In this document: one piece after another, positions 1 through 7,701 of the stretch | How positions within the stretch are numbered: position 1 is the first letter of the stretch | Layout: the number at the start of each line of letters is the position of its first letter | Notes under the pieces: model-generated | Seen by the model: only the letters and a program-made list of their open reading frames with translations | The model's database searches: none | Told to the model about the DNA's origin: nothing | NCBI GenBank assembly: GCA_020852955.1 | Contig: JADYZW010000058.1 | Span: forward strand, 1 to 40,000 | Length of the DNA stretch: 40,000 nucleotides | Origin: Deltaproteobacteria bacterium | GTDB lineage: Bacteria > Desulfobacterota > Binatia > UTPRO1 | Reading direction: 5' to 3' | Made by a program: the position numbers and the translations under genes

Positions 1-530
1 AGCTTCGCCATCGGGATGCCGCGGCGCTCGGCGACGGCGAAGTACATCGCGAGGATGATGCTCGCCGAGCAGTTGACGGTCATCGAGGTGGTGACCTCGT
101 CGAGCGCGATGCCGTCGAAGAGCTCGGCCATGTCGTCGATGGTCGAAACCGCCGTGCCCTCGCGCCCGACCTCACCGAGCGCGCGCTCATGGTCGGCGTC
201 GTAGCCCATGAGGGTCGGCATGTCGAAAGCGGTGGAGAGCCCGGTTTGTCCCTGCGCAAGGAGGAACTTGAAGCGCTCATTGGTGTCGCGCGGCGTGCCG
301 AAGCCGGCGAACTGCCGCATGGTCCACGCGCGGCCGCGGTACATCGTCGGGTAGACGCCGCGCGTGTACGGGAACTCGCCGGGCGCGCCGACGTCGGCAT
401 CCGGGTCGCGGCCGGCGAGATCCGCGGCCGAGTACCGCTCCTTGATCTCCATGTCGGAGACCGTCGAGAAGCGTCGCGCGGCCTCCTTGGACGTCGACGA
501 CGGCGGGACGAATCGTGGCTGTGCGCTCAT
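1..530 (-). CDS. B12-dependent acyl-CoA mutase large subunit, N-terminal part (methylmalonyl-/isobutyryl-CoA mutase type)
   Basis: The first 176 codons are present; the gene runs off the left edge. The frame starts at an ATG (528-530) preceded by GGAG. The protein reads into the TIM-barrel substrate domain of the methylmalonyl-CoA mutase family: [24 protein letters not shown] (seen in two pieces at residues 55-78), then [20 protein letters not shown] and LGEVGREG. These enzymes rearrange the carbon skeleton of acyl-CoA esters with adenosylcobalamin. The short N-terminus matches the two-subunit or separate-chain type. Residue 74 is Phe at the position equivalent to Propionibacterium MCM Tyr89, which is Phe in isobutyryl-CoA mutase (established knowledge, recalled). 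The second specificity residue (Arg207/Gln198) lies outside the window, so the substrate is open. The DUF2007-like gene lies 58 bp upstream on the same strand. Confidence 0.9.
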   Translation of the reverse strand, partial: MSAQPRFVPPSSTSKEAARRFSTVSDMEIKERYSAADLAGRDPDADVGAPGEFPYTRGVYPTMYRGRAWTMRQFAGFGTPRDTNERFKFLLAQGQTGLSTAFDMPTLMGYDADHERALGEVGREGTAVSTIDDMAELFDGIALDEVTTSMTVNCSASIILAMYFAVAERRGIPMAK

Positions 531-588
531 GGCAGTCTCCGGGACGGTCTTATCGCGATCGCCGCCGCCGCTGCGAGGGGCTGTTTCG

Positions 589-897
589 TCAGGGCTCGAG
601 CGGCCGGGAGCCGCGCGCGGCCGGCGACACGCGGCGGCGGCGGCGGAAGTCGACGTCGATCACGCGGGCGCGCGGCACGCGCGGGCGCGGGGCGCGATGC
701 GAGATGAGCTTCGCCGCGACCGGCACCCATTCCTCCGGCACGAGGATGCGGATGGTGCCGAGGCTGCCGGTGCGGACCGGATCCATCTCGAAGCGCCGAC
801 TTTCCAGGAGGCAGGGTATGCCCTGGTGCTCGAGGAATCCTTTGACGAGGTGCGCTTCGGGCTCGAATGCCGTGGCGTGGCAGACTTTCCAGGGCAT
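589..897 (-). CDS. small DUF2007-like protein
   Basis: A 102-residue protein. Residues 1-65 ([20 protein letters not shown], then [11 protein letters not shown], then [19 protein letters not shown]) resemble the DUF2007 fold, a small ferredoxin-like domain called a putative prokaryotic signal-transducing protein in Pfam. The pattern is an N-terminal strand, a helix that spans an intermediate, a strand with Ile/Leu/Glu, and a final helix after VPEEW. The last 35 residues are Arg/Pro-rich and probably disordered. I chose the ATG at 895-897 because the conserved part begins there; a TTG at 937-939 would overlap the candidate promoter. It is followed on the same strand by the acyl-CoA mutase, so a role tied to that enzyme is possible but not shown. 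Confidence 0.6.
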   Translation of the reverse strand: MPWKVCHATAFEPEAHLVKGFLEHQGIPCLLESRRFEMDPVRTGSLGTIRILVPEEWVPVAAKLISHRAPRPRVPRARVIDVDFRRRRRVSPAARGSRPLEP

Positions 898-910
898 GAC
901 GCGGTCTTTG

Positions 911-939
911 CGTATAGAGGATCTCCCGGGATCTGCCAA
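911..939 (-). promoter_or_regulatory. sigma70-like promoter for the DUF2007-like/mutase pair
   Basis: On the minus strand TTGGCA (934-939) and TATACG (911-916) are separated by exactly 17 bases. The -10 box ends 13 bases before the ATG at 897, so the 5' leader would be only a few bases long. This is pattern recognition only, with no transcription evidence. Confidence 0.4.
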
Positions 940-1109
940 GGTCGACGGGGCGCCGCAGCGCCGTCCGAGCGGCTCCGCGCAATCGCGGCCCCGTCACGGC
1001 GCGCGCCCCACGGCCTCGTCCGCGGCGGAAAGGTCAGCGCCCGACCGTACTTGACCGTGGCACCAAACGCGGGCAAGCGGGATCGCAACCAACCCACAGG
1101 AGGCAAGGC

Positions 1110-1961
1110 ATGAACCGATTGGCACCGAGTTTCGCAGTGGCCGGCCTGCTCGCCATGGCGAGCGCCAGCATGGCGCTCGCCCAGAGCGAGGACGCGCTGA
1201 TCAAGTACTTCCGCAAGAAGAACAACCTCCCCCCCACCGCCACCGTGACCGTCCAGGGCCTGAAGGACTCGGCCAACTTCAAGGGCTCGAAGGAGGGCAC
1301 GCTCAACATCGCGGGCCCGCAGGGCAACAAGGCGCTCGGATTCATCGCGTCGCCCGACCTCAGGTACGTCGTCGTGGGCGAGGTCGTGGACACCACGGTC
1401 GATCCGTCGAAGGCCGTGATGGCGAAGATCAACCTCCAGGGTGAGCCCTTCAAGGGCGCCAAGGACGCCAAGGTCACGATCGTCGAGTACTCGGAGTTCC
1501 AGTGCCCGTTCTGCAAGCGTGGCTTCGACACCATCGAGAACCAGGTACTGAAGCAGTACGAGGGCAAGGTGAAGTTCTACTTCAAGAGCTTCCCGCTGCC
1601 GTTCCACCCGTGGGCGATGCCCGCCTCGATCGCCGCCGAGTGCGCAAAGAGCCAGAAGGCCGAGGCGTTCTGGAAGATCTATGAGTCGTTCTTCACCCAC
1701 CAGTCGGAGATCAACCCGCAGAACGTGAAGGACAAGGCGACGGAGTACCTGAAGGACACCGGCATCGACATGGCCAAATGGACCACCTGCTTCGACGGCA
1801 AGGAGACGGCCGCCAAGGTGAACAAGGAGCACGACGAGGGGGCGGCGCTCGGCGTCACGGGCACCCCGGCCTTCTTCATCAACGGCCGCATGCTGGTGGG
1901 GGCGCAGCCGTTCGAGCAGTTCAAGAACGTGATCGACGACGAGCTCGCCGCGGCGAAGTAG
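1110..1961 (+). CDS. exported DsbA-family thiol:disulfide oxidoreductase
   Basis: A 283-residue periplasmic thioredoxin-fold protein. An AGGAGG (1098-1103) lies 6 bases before the ATG. Residues 1-24 form a Sec signal peptide with cleavage after ALA. Residues 25-115 form an N-terminal region resembling the non-catalytic part of DsbC/DsbG-like or Thioredoxin_4 proteins. Residues 116-283 form the catalytic domain with CPFC at 132-135 and the cis-proline loop TGTPAFF (Pro253). C178 and C227 could form a second structural disulfide. The family oxidises or isomerises disulfides in exported proteins; CPFC resembles oxidising DsbA-like proteins, but the extra N-terminal domain leaves an isomerase or reductase role possible. 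It stands alone, divergent from the DUF2007-like gene and convergent with glpX. I see no convincing promoter in 940-1097. Confidence 0.88.
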   Translation: MNRLAPSFAVAGLLAMASASMALAQSEDALIKYFRKKNNLPPTATVTVQGLKDSANFKGSKEGTLNIAGPQGNKALGFIASPDLRYVVVGEVVDTTVDPSKAVMAKINLQGEPFKGAKDAKVTIVEYSEFQCPFCKRGFDTIENQVLKQYEGKVKFYFKSFPLPFHPWAMPASIAAECAKSQKAEAFWKIYESFFTHQSEINPQNVKDKATEYLKDTGIDMAKWTTCFDGKETAAKVNKEHDEGAALGVTGTPAFFINGRMLVGAQPFEQFKNVIDDELAAAK

Positions 1962-1976
1962 TCCGTTCGATGCGCC

Positions 1977-2009
1977 GAGGCGCCGCCCGTCACACGCGGG
2001 CGGCGCCTC
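1977..2009. terminator. bidirectional hairpin between convergent dsbA-like and glpX-like genes
   Basis: A perfect 13-bp inverted repeat: GAGGCGCCGCCCG (1977-1989) and its complement (1997-2009), with a 7-base loop. It lies 16 bases after the + strand stop and 11 bases before the minus-strand stop. There is no T-run on either side, so it is a strong stem but not a classic intrinsic terminator. Confidence 0.65.
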
Positions 2010-2019
2010 CGAGCAACGA

Positions 2020-2970
2020 TCAATATTCGGGCTTGAAGTCGAAGTGGTGCGTCGTCTCGATGAAACGCACCGTGCGCGTCTGGGAGCGCATGACCACCGA
2101 GTTCGTCGTCGCGCCGCCGCGGAAGAAGCGGACGCCGCCGAGGAAATCGCCGGTCGTCACGCCGGTCGCGGCGAACATCACGTCGCCGCGCACGAGGTCG
2201 TCGATCTTGTAGACCCGCTGCAGATCCGTGAGACCCGCCGCGTAACAGCGCTCACGCTCGTCGTGCGTGAGCGGCGCGAGCCGCGCCTGCATGTCGCCGC
2301 CCGCGCAGCGGAGCGCGGCGGCCGCGAGCATGCCCTGATGGCCGCCGCCGACGCCGATCAGCAGGTCGATCCCCGACTCGGGGTGGGTCGTCGCGAGCGC
2401 CGCCGAGAGATCGCCGGCGCCGAGCAGCTTGATGCGCGCCCCCGCCTGCCGGACCTCGCGGATGAGCTTCGCGTGGCGGGGCCGCTCCAGCACCACGACC
2501 GTGAGATCCTCGACGTACACTCCCTTCGCCTCGGCGAGCGCCTTCAGGTTGTCCTTCGGCGCGCGGGTGATGTCGATCGCACCCCGCCCTTCGGGACCGA
2601 CGGCGATCTTCTCCATATAGGTGTCGGGACACTGGAAGAAGACGCCGGGCTCGGCGATCGCGATGATCGAGAGCGCTCCGGGTCCGCCGGTCGCGGTGAT
2701 GCTGGCCCCTTCGAGCGCATCGAGCGCGACCTCGGTCTCGATGTCGCCGCCGCCGATCTTCTCGCCGACGTAGAGCGCCCTGGTCTGCTCCTGCGTGCCT
2801 TCGCCGATCACGACCGTGCCGCCGACGGCGATCGCGTTGAACGCGCGCCGCATCGCTTCGACCGCGGCACGATCGGCGCCCGCCTCGTCACCGCGCCCCA
2901 TGAAGCGTGCCGACGCGAGCGCCGCCGCCTCCGTGACCCGAGCCACCTCGAGCGCCAGATTGCGGTCCAT
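2020..2970 (-). CDS. glpX: GlpX-family (class II fructose-1,6-bisphosphatase) protein with altered active site
   Basis: A 316-residue member of the GlpX family, colinear with E. coli GlpX over its N-terminus (RVTEAAALAS, GRGD, IGEG, YVGEKIG). Family members hydrolyse fructose-1,6-bisphosphate (some also sedoheptulose-1,7-bisphosphate) with a divalent metal in gluconeogenesis. The metal-site residues D33, E57, D84 and E87 are kept. Three conserved elements differ. The E-x-DEAPM stretch after GEG is TQEQTRA (59-65). The Thr after DPxEG, proposed as catalytic in E. coli (Thr90), is Ala89. The conserved Glu of GGxPEG (E. coli Glu213) is Gln212. These are my residue-by-residue readings against remembered sequences. 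The start overlaps the hom stop as TGATG, so translation is probably coupled. It may be inactive, slow, or act on another sugar phosphate. Confidence 0.85.
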   Translation of the reverse strand: MDRNLALEVARVTEAAALASARFMGRGDEAGADRAAVEAMRRAFNAIAVGGTVVIGEGTQEQTRALYVGEKIGGGDIETEVALDALEGASITATGGPGALSIIAIAEPGVFFQCPDTYMEKIAVGPEGRGAIDITRAPKDNLKALAEAKGVYVEDLTVVVLERPRHAKLIREVRQAGARIKLLGAGDLSAALATTHPESGIDLLIGVGGGHQGMLAAAALRCAGGDMQARLAPLTHDERERCYAAGLTDLQRVYKIDDLVRGDVMFAATGVTTGDFLGGVRFFRGGATTNSVVMRSQTRTVRFIETTHHFDFKPEY

Positions 2971-4325
2971 CAGGCTCCTCCCAGATCGTCGGCGATGCGC
3001 AGGCAGACCGGTGGGCTCTGCGTGCCGACCAGGCGTCCGATGCGGTCGAGCGCCCGCTGCAGATCCCGCTCGCGCGCCTCGTGCGTGCGGATCACGACGG
3101 GCACCGTCCCGCCGGCACTGCGCTCCTTCTGGATCACGGTCGCGATACTAATCCCGTGTCGGCCGAGGATGGAAGCGATGTTCCCGAGGACGCCCGGCCG
3201 ATCGCGCACCATGATGCGCAGGTAATAGGCCGTACGGAGATCCCCCATCGGGACGCGCTTCGGGCGCCGGAGCGCGGGAATGCCGAGCGGCGGAACGCGC
3301 GCCGACGTGTCCTGGAGACGATTGCGCGCGATCTCGATCAGGTCGGCGACGACGGCGGTCGCGGTCGGCATCATGCCGGCGCCGAGACCGTAGTACATGC
3401 TCGAGCCGAGCGCCTCGCCCTCGACGTAGATCGCGTTGAACGCGCCGCGCACGCCCGCGAGCACGTGCGCCGCCGGCACCAGCGTCGGGTGCACGCGCAC
3501 CGCGACGTCGTCCCCGCACATCGACCCGATCGCGAGCAGCTTGATCTCGTAGCCGAGTTCGCGCGCGTAGCCGACGTCCATCTGCGCGACGTGCCGGATG
3601 CCCTCGGTGTGCACGTCCTCCAGGTGCAGCTCGACGCCGAATGCGAGGGCGGTCAGAATGACGAGCTTGTGCGCAGAGTCGATGCCGTCGATGTCGAAGC
3701 TCGGATCGGCCTCGGCGAGGCCGCGCGTCTGCGCCTCCAGCAGCACGTCCTCGAACTGCGCGCCTTCCGCGCTCATCTTCGAGAGGATGTAGTTGCAGGT
3801 GCCGTTCACTATACCGCGGACGGCGACGGTGCGGTCGGCGACCACCCCGTCGCGCAGCACCCGCACGATCGGGATGCCGCCGCCGACGCTTGCCTCGAAG
3901 CCGATGTCGACCCGCTGCCGCGCCGCCGCACCGAAGATCTCGCGGCCGTGCACGGCGAGGAGCGCCTTGTTGGCGGTGACGATGCTCTTGCCGCGCCCGA
4001 TGGCGCCGAGGACGAACCGCCGTGCCGGCTCGTAGCCGCCCATGAGCTCGATCACGACATCGACGTCGTCGGCCTCGTAGACGCGCCGCGCGTCGGGCAC
4101 GAGCATGCCCTTCGGGAGGCGCACACCGCGGTCGCGCTTCGTATCGAGGTCCGCGATGCGGACCAGGCGCAACCGCGCGCCGAGCATGGCGTCGATCGCC
4201 GCGCGCCGACGCTGCAGGAGCTTCACGACGCCGGTGCCGATCGTACCGAAGCCGATGAGGCCGGCGCGGATCTCGCGCTCCGCGGGGCGGGTGCTCACCG
4301 GGCGCTTGCTGCGGGGACGTTCCAT
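2970..4325 (-). CDS. hom: homoserine dehydrogenase
   Basis: A 451-residue NAD(P)-dependent homoserine dehydrogenase, which reduces aspartate semialdehyde to homoserine for threonine and methionine synthesis. It has a dinucleotide-binding GFGTIGTGV (residues 25-33), the TANKALLA segment after the Rossmann fold, the catalytic-domain signature GIVNGTCNYILSKM, EADPSFDIDGIDSAHK with the conserved acidic and Lys residues, and a C-terminal ACT domain (about 365-440, beginning YYLRIMVRDRPGVLGNIASI) for feedback control by threonine. The length is usual for the monofunctional ACT form. It lies 22 bp after the outer-membrane barrel gene and overlaps the glpX-like gene by one base, so the three are probably one transcript. 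No thrB or thrC is nearby. Confidence 0.95.
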   Translation of the reverse strand: MERPRSKRPVSTRPAEREIRAGLIGFGTIGTGVVKLLQRRRAAIDAMLGARLRLVRIADLDTKRDRGVRLPKGMLVPDARRVYEADDVDVVIELMGGYEPARRFVLGAIGRGKSIVTANKALLAVHGREIFGAAARQRVDIGFEASVGGGIPIVRVLRDGVVADRTVAVRGIVNGTCNYILSKMSAEGAQFEDVLLEAQTRGLAEADPSFDIDGIDSAHKLVILTALAFGVELHLEDVHTEGIRHVAQMDVGYARELGYEIKLLAIGSMCGDDVAVRVHPTLVPAAHVLAGVRGAFNAIYVEGEALGSSMYYGLGAGMMPTATAVVADLIEIARNRLQDTSARVPPLGIPALRRPKRVPMGDLRTAYYLRIMVRDRPGVLGNIASILGRHGISIATVIQKERSAGGTVPVVIRTHEARERDLQRALDRIGRLVGTQSPPVCLRIADDLGGA

Positions 4326-4347
4326 CCGGGCCGCGACGTCCCGGAGC

Positions 4348-4986
4348 TCAGAATCGGAAGCCGAGCGACCCCATCGTCGTCACGAACTGGCGATCCGAGC
4401 GATTGTTGAGAAACGCGTGGTGGTAGCTGCCGTGCAGGCCGAGCGTGATCTCGAGCAGCGGCACCTCGTCGTTCTCGCGCTCGTAGAGCGTGAAGATGGT
4501 GCCGGTGAGGCCGAGCCCCGCTTCGATGCCGGCGGCGTCCTCGTCCTCGTCGGTGAAGACGCCGACGCCGTTCACCTCGGCGCTGTTGAAATTCGCGAAG
4601 TGATACCATCCGCCCTTCACGGTCGCATACGGCCGCACCGGATACGAGGACGGCAGGAAATTGATGCGCGGGCCCAGCGCGACGATGAAGTTCTGATGGA
4701 CCTCGTCGGTCTTGAACTCGAAGGCGCCCTGCCGGTACCGCTCGGCGTCGCCGTCGTTGTCGTTGAAGGCGTGGGTGAACTCGACGATGCCGTCGAGGAA
4801 GGGCAGGAACTCGTAGCCTGCCGCGATGCTGTAGGCGCCGCCCGGGTTCTGCTCGTGGCTGAAGTCGCCGACGGGGATCAATGCGCCGCCGCGCGCTTCG
4901 AGGAATGCGGCGCCCGGCTCCGCGGCGGCACGCCCCACGAGCACGAACAGGCACAGGATGGCCAGCGACAGCGAGCGGCTCTTCAT
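4348..4986 (-). CDS. outer-membrane beta-barrel protein
   Basis: A 212-residue protein with a signal peptide (residues 1-22, ending AAA before EP). After this come alternating hydrophobic strands with Gly and aromatic residues, ending in FRF, where the terminal Phe is the recognition signal for BAM-dependent barrel insertion. Composition and length fit a small 8-stranded OmpW/OmpA-like barrel or an acyloxyacyl-hydrolase/PagL-like barrel. I cannot identify a specific family or catalytic residues. A GGGAGG lies just upstream of the ATG, and a sigma70-like promoter lies about 75 bases upstream. It is the first gene of a minus-strand run with hom and the glpX-like gene, an arrangement that probably reflects packing rather than function. 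Confidence 0.75.
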   Translation of the reverse strand: MKSRSLSLAILCLFVLVGRAAAEPGAAFLEARGGALIPVGDFSHEQNPGGAYSIAAGYEFLPFLDGIVEFTHAFNDNDGDAERYRQGAFEFKTDEVHQNFIVALGPRINFLPSSYPVRPYATVKGGWYHFANFNSAEVNGVGVFTDEDEDAAGIEAGLGLTGTIFTLYERENDEVPLLEITLGLHGSYHHAFLNNRSDRQFVTTMGSLGFRF

Positions 4987-5060
4987 GACCCCTCCCCTTT
5001 CCCCCGGGCGATCGATTTGGCGCTAAGTGCGCGTCGTACAACGTTCTGCGACTTCCGGCG

Positions 5061-5089
5061 ACGATAGCGGGCACCTTTCGGGAAGGCAA
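5061..5089 (-). promoter_or_regulatory. sigma70-like promoter for the barrel-hom-glpX run
   Basis: On the minus strand TTGCCT (5084-5089) and TATCGT (5061-5066) are 17 bases apart in the 160-bp gap between recG and the barrel gene. A leader of about 65 bases would follow, ending in a GGGAGG ribosome-binding site. Confidence 0.45.
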
Positions 5090-5146
5090 GGCATGAATCG
5101 AAGCGTCTGCGCGGCTCCGCGGCGGGACGGGCGCGCCGCGCCACGA

Positions 5147-7603
5147 TCATCCGACCCGCGCGAGCTCGAGCCGACCCGCCCAGCGCGCCTCGAGCACCGC
5201 GCGCAAGGGCTGCGAGGCCGGCGAGGCGAGCTCCGGATCGAAGGCGAGCCACGCCGCCGCGTCCTCCTGCGCCTGCCGCAGCAGCCCGCCGTCGCGCACC
5301 AGGTTCGCCGCCCGGAAGTCGGGCAGACCCGACTGGCGCGTGCCGAGGAACTCTCCCGGCCCGCGGATCTCGAGGTCCTTCTCCGCGATGCGGAAGCCGT
5401 CGTTCGTCTCCTCCATCACGCGCAGACGCTCGCGCGCCACGTCGCCCTGGGCGTAGGAGGCGAGGAGGACGCAGAGCGACCGGTGCTCGCCGCGCCCGAC
5501 GCGGCCGCGCAGCTGGTGCAGCTGGGCGAGGCCGAAATGCTCGGCGTGCTCGATCACCATGACGGTCGCGTTCGGCACGTCGATCCCGACCTCGACCACC
5601 GTCGTGCACACCAGCACCTGGTGCTCGCCGTCGCGGAAGCGGCGCATGACCGCGTCCTTCTCGTCGCCACGCATCTGCCCGTGCATGAGGCCGACCCGGT
5701 ACCGCGCGAGCGGCCCCGCAGCGAGCTCGCGCGCCATGCGGGTCGCGTCGAGAAGATCCGTCTTCTCCGACTCGCTGACGAGCGGGTAGACGAGGTACGC
5801 CTGCCGGCCCTGGTCGAGCTCGTGCGCGAGGAGTTCGAGCACGCGCGCGCGCTGCCGCTGGTTGAACACGCGGGTCACGATCGGCCGCCGGCCGGGCGGC
5901 AGCTCGTCGATCGCCGACACCTCGAGATCACCGTAGAGCGTGAGCGCCAGCGTGCGCGGGATCGGCGTCGCCGTCATCAGCAGGATGTCGGGATTCGTGC
6001 CGTGGCGCTTCAGCGTCTGACGCTGCAGCACGCCGAAGCGGTGCTGCTCGTCGATGATGCCGAGGCCGAGCTTCTTGAACGCCACACCTTCCTGGATGAG
6101 CGCGTGCGTGCCGACCACGAGATCGATGTCACCGCGGGCGATCGCGCGTTCGGTGCGGCCCCGGAGCTTCCCCTGCACGGCACCGGTGAGGAGCGCCACC
6201 TTGAGGCCGATCGGATGGCCGAAGCGCCGCAGCGTCGCGCAGTGCTGCTCGGCGAGCAGCTCCGTCGGCGCCATGAGCGCGGCCTGATAGCCGGCGTCGA
6301 CCGCGATCGCCGCCGCATGGAGCGCAACCACGGTCTTGCCGCTTCCGACGTCGCCCTGCACGAGGCGGTGCATCGGATGCGGCGCCGCCATGTCGCGCTC
6401 GATCTCGCCGATCACCCGCCGCTGCGCCCCCGTGAACGCGAACGGCAGCGCCTCCGCGAGCGCCCGGGCGCGCGCCGCCGGCACCGGAAACGCGATGCCG
6501 GGCTCGGCGACGACGTGGTGCTTGCGAAGCGCCAGCCCGAGCTGCAGGTAGAAGAGCTCGTCGTAGACGATCGCGCGGTGCGCCGGTGACGTGCCCGCGT
6601 TCAGCGCGCCGACGTCCGCCTCGGGCGGCGGCTGGTGCACGGCGCGCAGCGCCGCCGCGAGATCCACGACCCCGCGCCGCTCGGCGGTCGCGGACGGCAG
6701 CACGCTCGGCACCCGTCCGGCGTACTGCTCGACCGCCGCGTGCACGAGCCGGCGCATGGCGCCGATCGGAATGCCGGCGGGCTTCGTGTAGATCGGCACG
6801 ATGCGCCCGGTGTCGGCGTCCTCCTGCCCGTCGAGGAGCTCGATCTCGGGATGAACGATGCGCAGACCCGCCAGGCGCGCCATGCCCTTCGCCGCCTCGA
6901 CCTTGCCGTGCAGCAGCACGCGCTGCCCCTCGCGGAAGCGGCTCCGGAAATAGGCGAGCTGGTGGTACCAGAGGAGCGTCAGCGACCCGCCCGCGTCGAC
7001 GGCCGTCGCTTCGAGGATGCGCCGCCGGCCGGCGAAGCGCTCGCGGACGCCGCGGATCTCGGCCTCGATGGTCGCGTGCTCGCCCGGGCGCAGCAGCGTG
7101 ATCGTGCGGACGTCGCGGCGGTCCTCGTAGCGGAAGGGGAGATGGAAGAGCAGGTCGGCGACGGTCGTGAGTCCGAGCGTCGCGAGCTGCTCGGCGCGCT
7201 TCGGACCGACGCCCTTTACGAACTGGACCGGCGTCTCGAGCTGCTGGAGCTGCCCCGCGACCGCGTCCGACGAGCCGCGATACGGACGCGGCGGGGGCGG
7301 CATCGCAGGCGCCGATCTGAGGTCGGCGCAGAGCGCCATCAACCGCTGCAGAGCGGCGCCCACCTCCGCGTCGCCGCCGGCAGCCGGCGGCGGCAGCGGC
7401 CCGCCTGCGAGACCGTCGAGGAGTCCGCTCACCTCTGCGAGCCGGGCGCGCGTCGCCTCGTCGGACGTCTCCGCGACGCTGCGCGCGAGCTTCTCGCGCA
7501 GCGCGCGAAACGGCAACGCCGAGCGCGCGAGTCGCGGCGGCGCCGTCGCGAGGTATTCGAGCGGCGGTCCGAGGGTACGAAGCAGGTCTTCGAGCGGCGT
7601 CAC
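5147..7603 (-). CDS. recG: ATP-dependent DNA helicase RecG
   Basis: An 818-residue RecG, which regresses stalled replication forks and branch-migrates Holliday junctions. There is an N-terminal extension of about 120 residues before the wedge/OB region ([13 protein letters not shown] at 128-140, [13 protein letters not shown], then an OB fold to about 270). The superfamily 2 helicase core follows: Walker A GDVGSGKT (417-424), [14 protein letters not shown] box (518-521), [18 protein letters not shown], and the RecG-type [16 protein letters not shown] near the C-terminus. It is longer than E. coli RecG (693 residues) because of the N-terminal part, as in many non-gamma proteobacteria. It is divergent from mtgA across a 98-bp gap. 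A GC-rich stem at 5109-5115/5135-5141 after the stop might help end transcription but has no T-run. Confidence 0.96.
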   Translation of the reverse strand: MTPLEDLLRTLGPPLEYLATAPPRLARSALPFRALREKLARSVAETSDEATRARLAEVSGLLDGLAGGPLPPPAAGGDAEVGAALQRLMALCADLRSAPAMPPPPRPYRGSSDAVAGQLQQLETPVQFVKGVGPKRAEQLATLGLTTVADLLFHLPFRYEDRRDVRTITLLRPGEHATIEAEIRGVRERFAGRRRILEATAVDAGGSLTLLWYHQLAYFRSRFREGQRVLLHGKVEAAKGMARLAGLRIVHPEIELLDGQEDADTGRIVPIYTKPAGIPIGAMRRLVHAAVEQYAGRVPSVLPSATAERRGVVDLAAALRAVHQPPPEADVGALNAGTSPAHRAIVYDELFYLQLGLALRKHHVVAEPGIAFPVPAARARALAEALPFAFTGAQRRVIGEIERDMAAPHPMHRLVQGDVGSGKTVVALHAAAIAVDAGYQAALMAPTELLAEQHCATLRRFGHPIGLKVALLTGAVQGKLRGRTERAIARGDIDLVVGTHALIQEGVAFKKLGLGIIDEQHRFGVLQRQTLKRHGTNPDILLMTATPIPRTLALTLYGDLEVSAIDELPPGRRPIVTRVFNQRQRARVLELLAHELDQGRQAYLVYPLVSESEKTDLLDATRMARELAAGPLARYRVGLMHGQMRGDEKDAVMRRFRDGEHQVLVCTTVVEVGIDVPNATVMVIEHAEHFGLAQLHQLRGRVGRGEHRSLCVLLASYAQGDVARERLRVMEETNDGFRIAEKDLEIRGPGEFLGTRQSGLPDFRAANLVRDGGLLRQAQEDAAAWLAFDPELASPASQPLRAVLEARWAGRLELARVG

Positions 7604-7664
7604 GGTCGAGTCGGACCCGATGCGGCGGTCGTTCTACCCAGGCGTCGCCGCGGTCGGCAAGGTG

Positions 7665-7693
7665 TGGACGGGCCCGCCGCCATCGGCCAGACT
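7665..7693 (+). promoter_or_regulatory. possible promoter of mtgA
   Basis: TGGACG (7665-7670) and CAGACT (7688-7693) are 17 bases apart. The -10-like box ends 8 bases before the mtgA ATG, so the transcript would start at or almost at the start codon. The boxes match the sigma70 consensus only partly. Confidence 0.3.
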
Positions 7694-7701
7694 CGCCGTC
7701 C

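Noticed and set aside
5109..5141. Intrinsic terminator after recG
   Set aside because: GCGCGGC/GCCGCGC arms exist but with a 19-base loop and no T-run; in sequence this GC-rich such stems arise often by chance.
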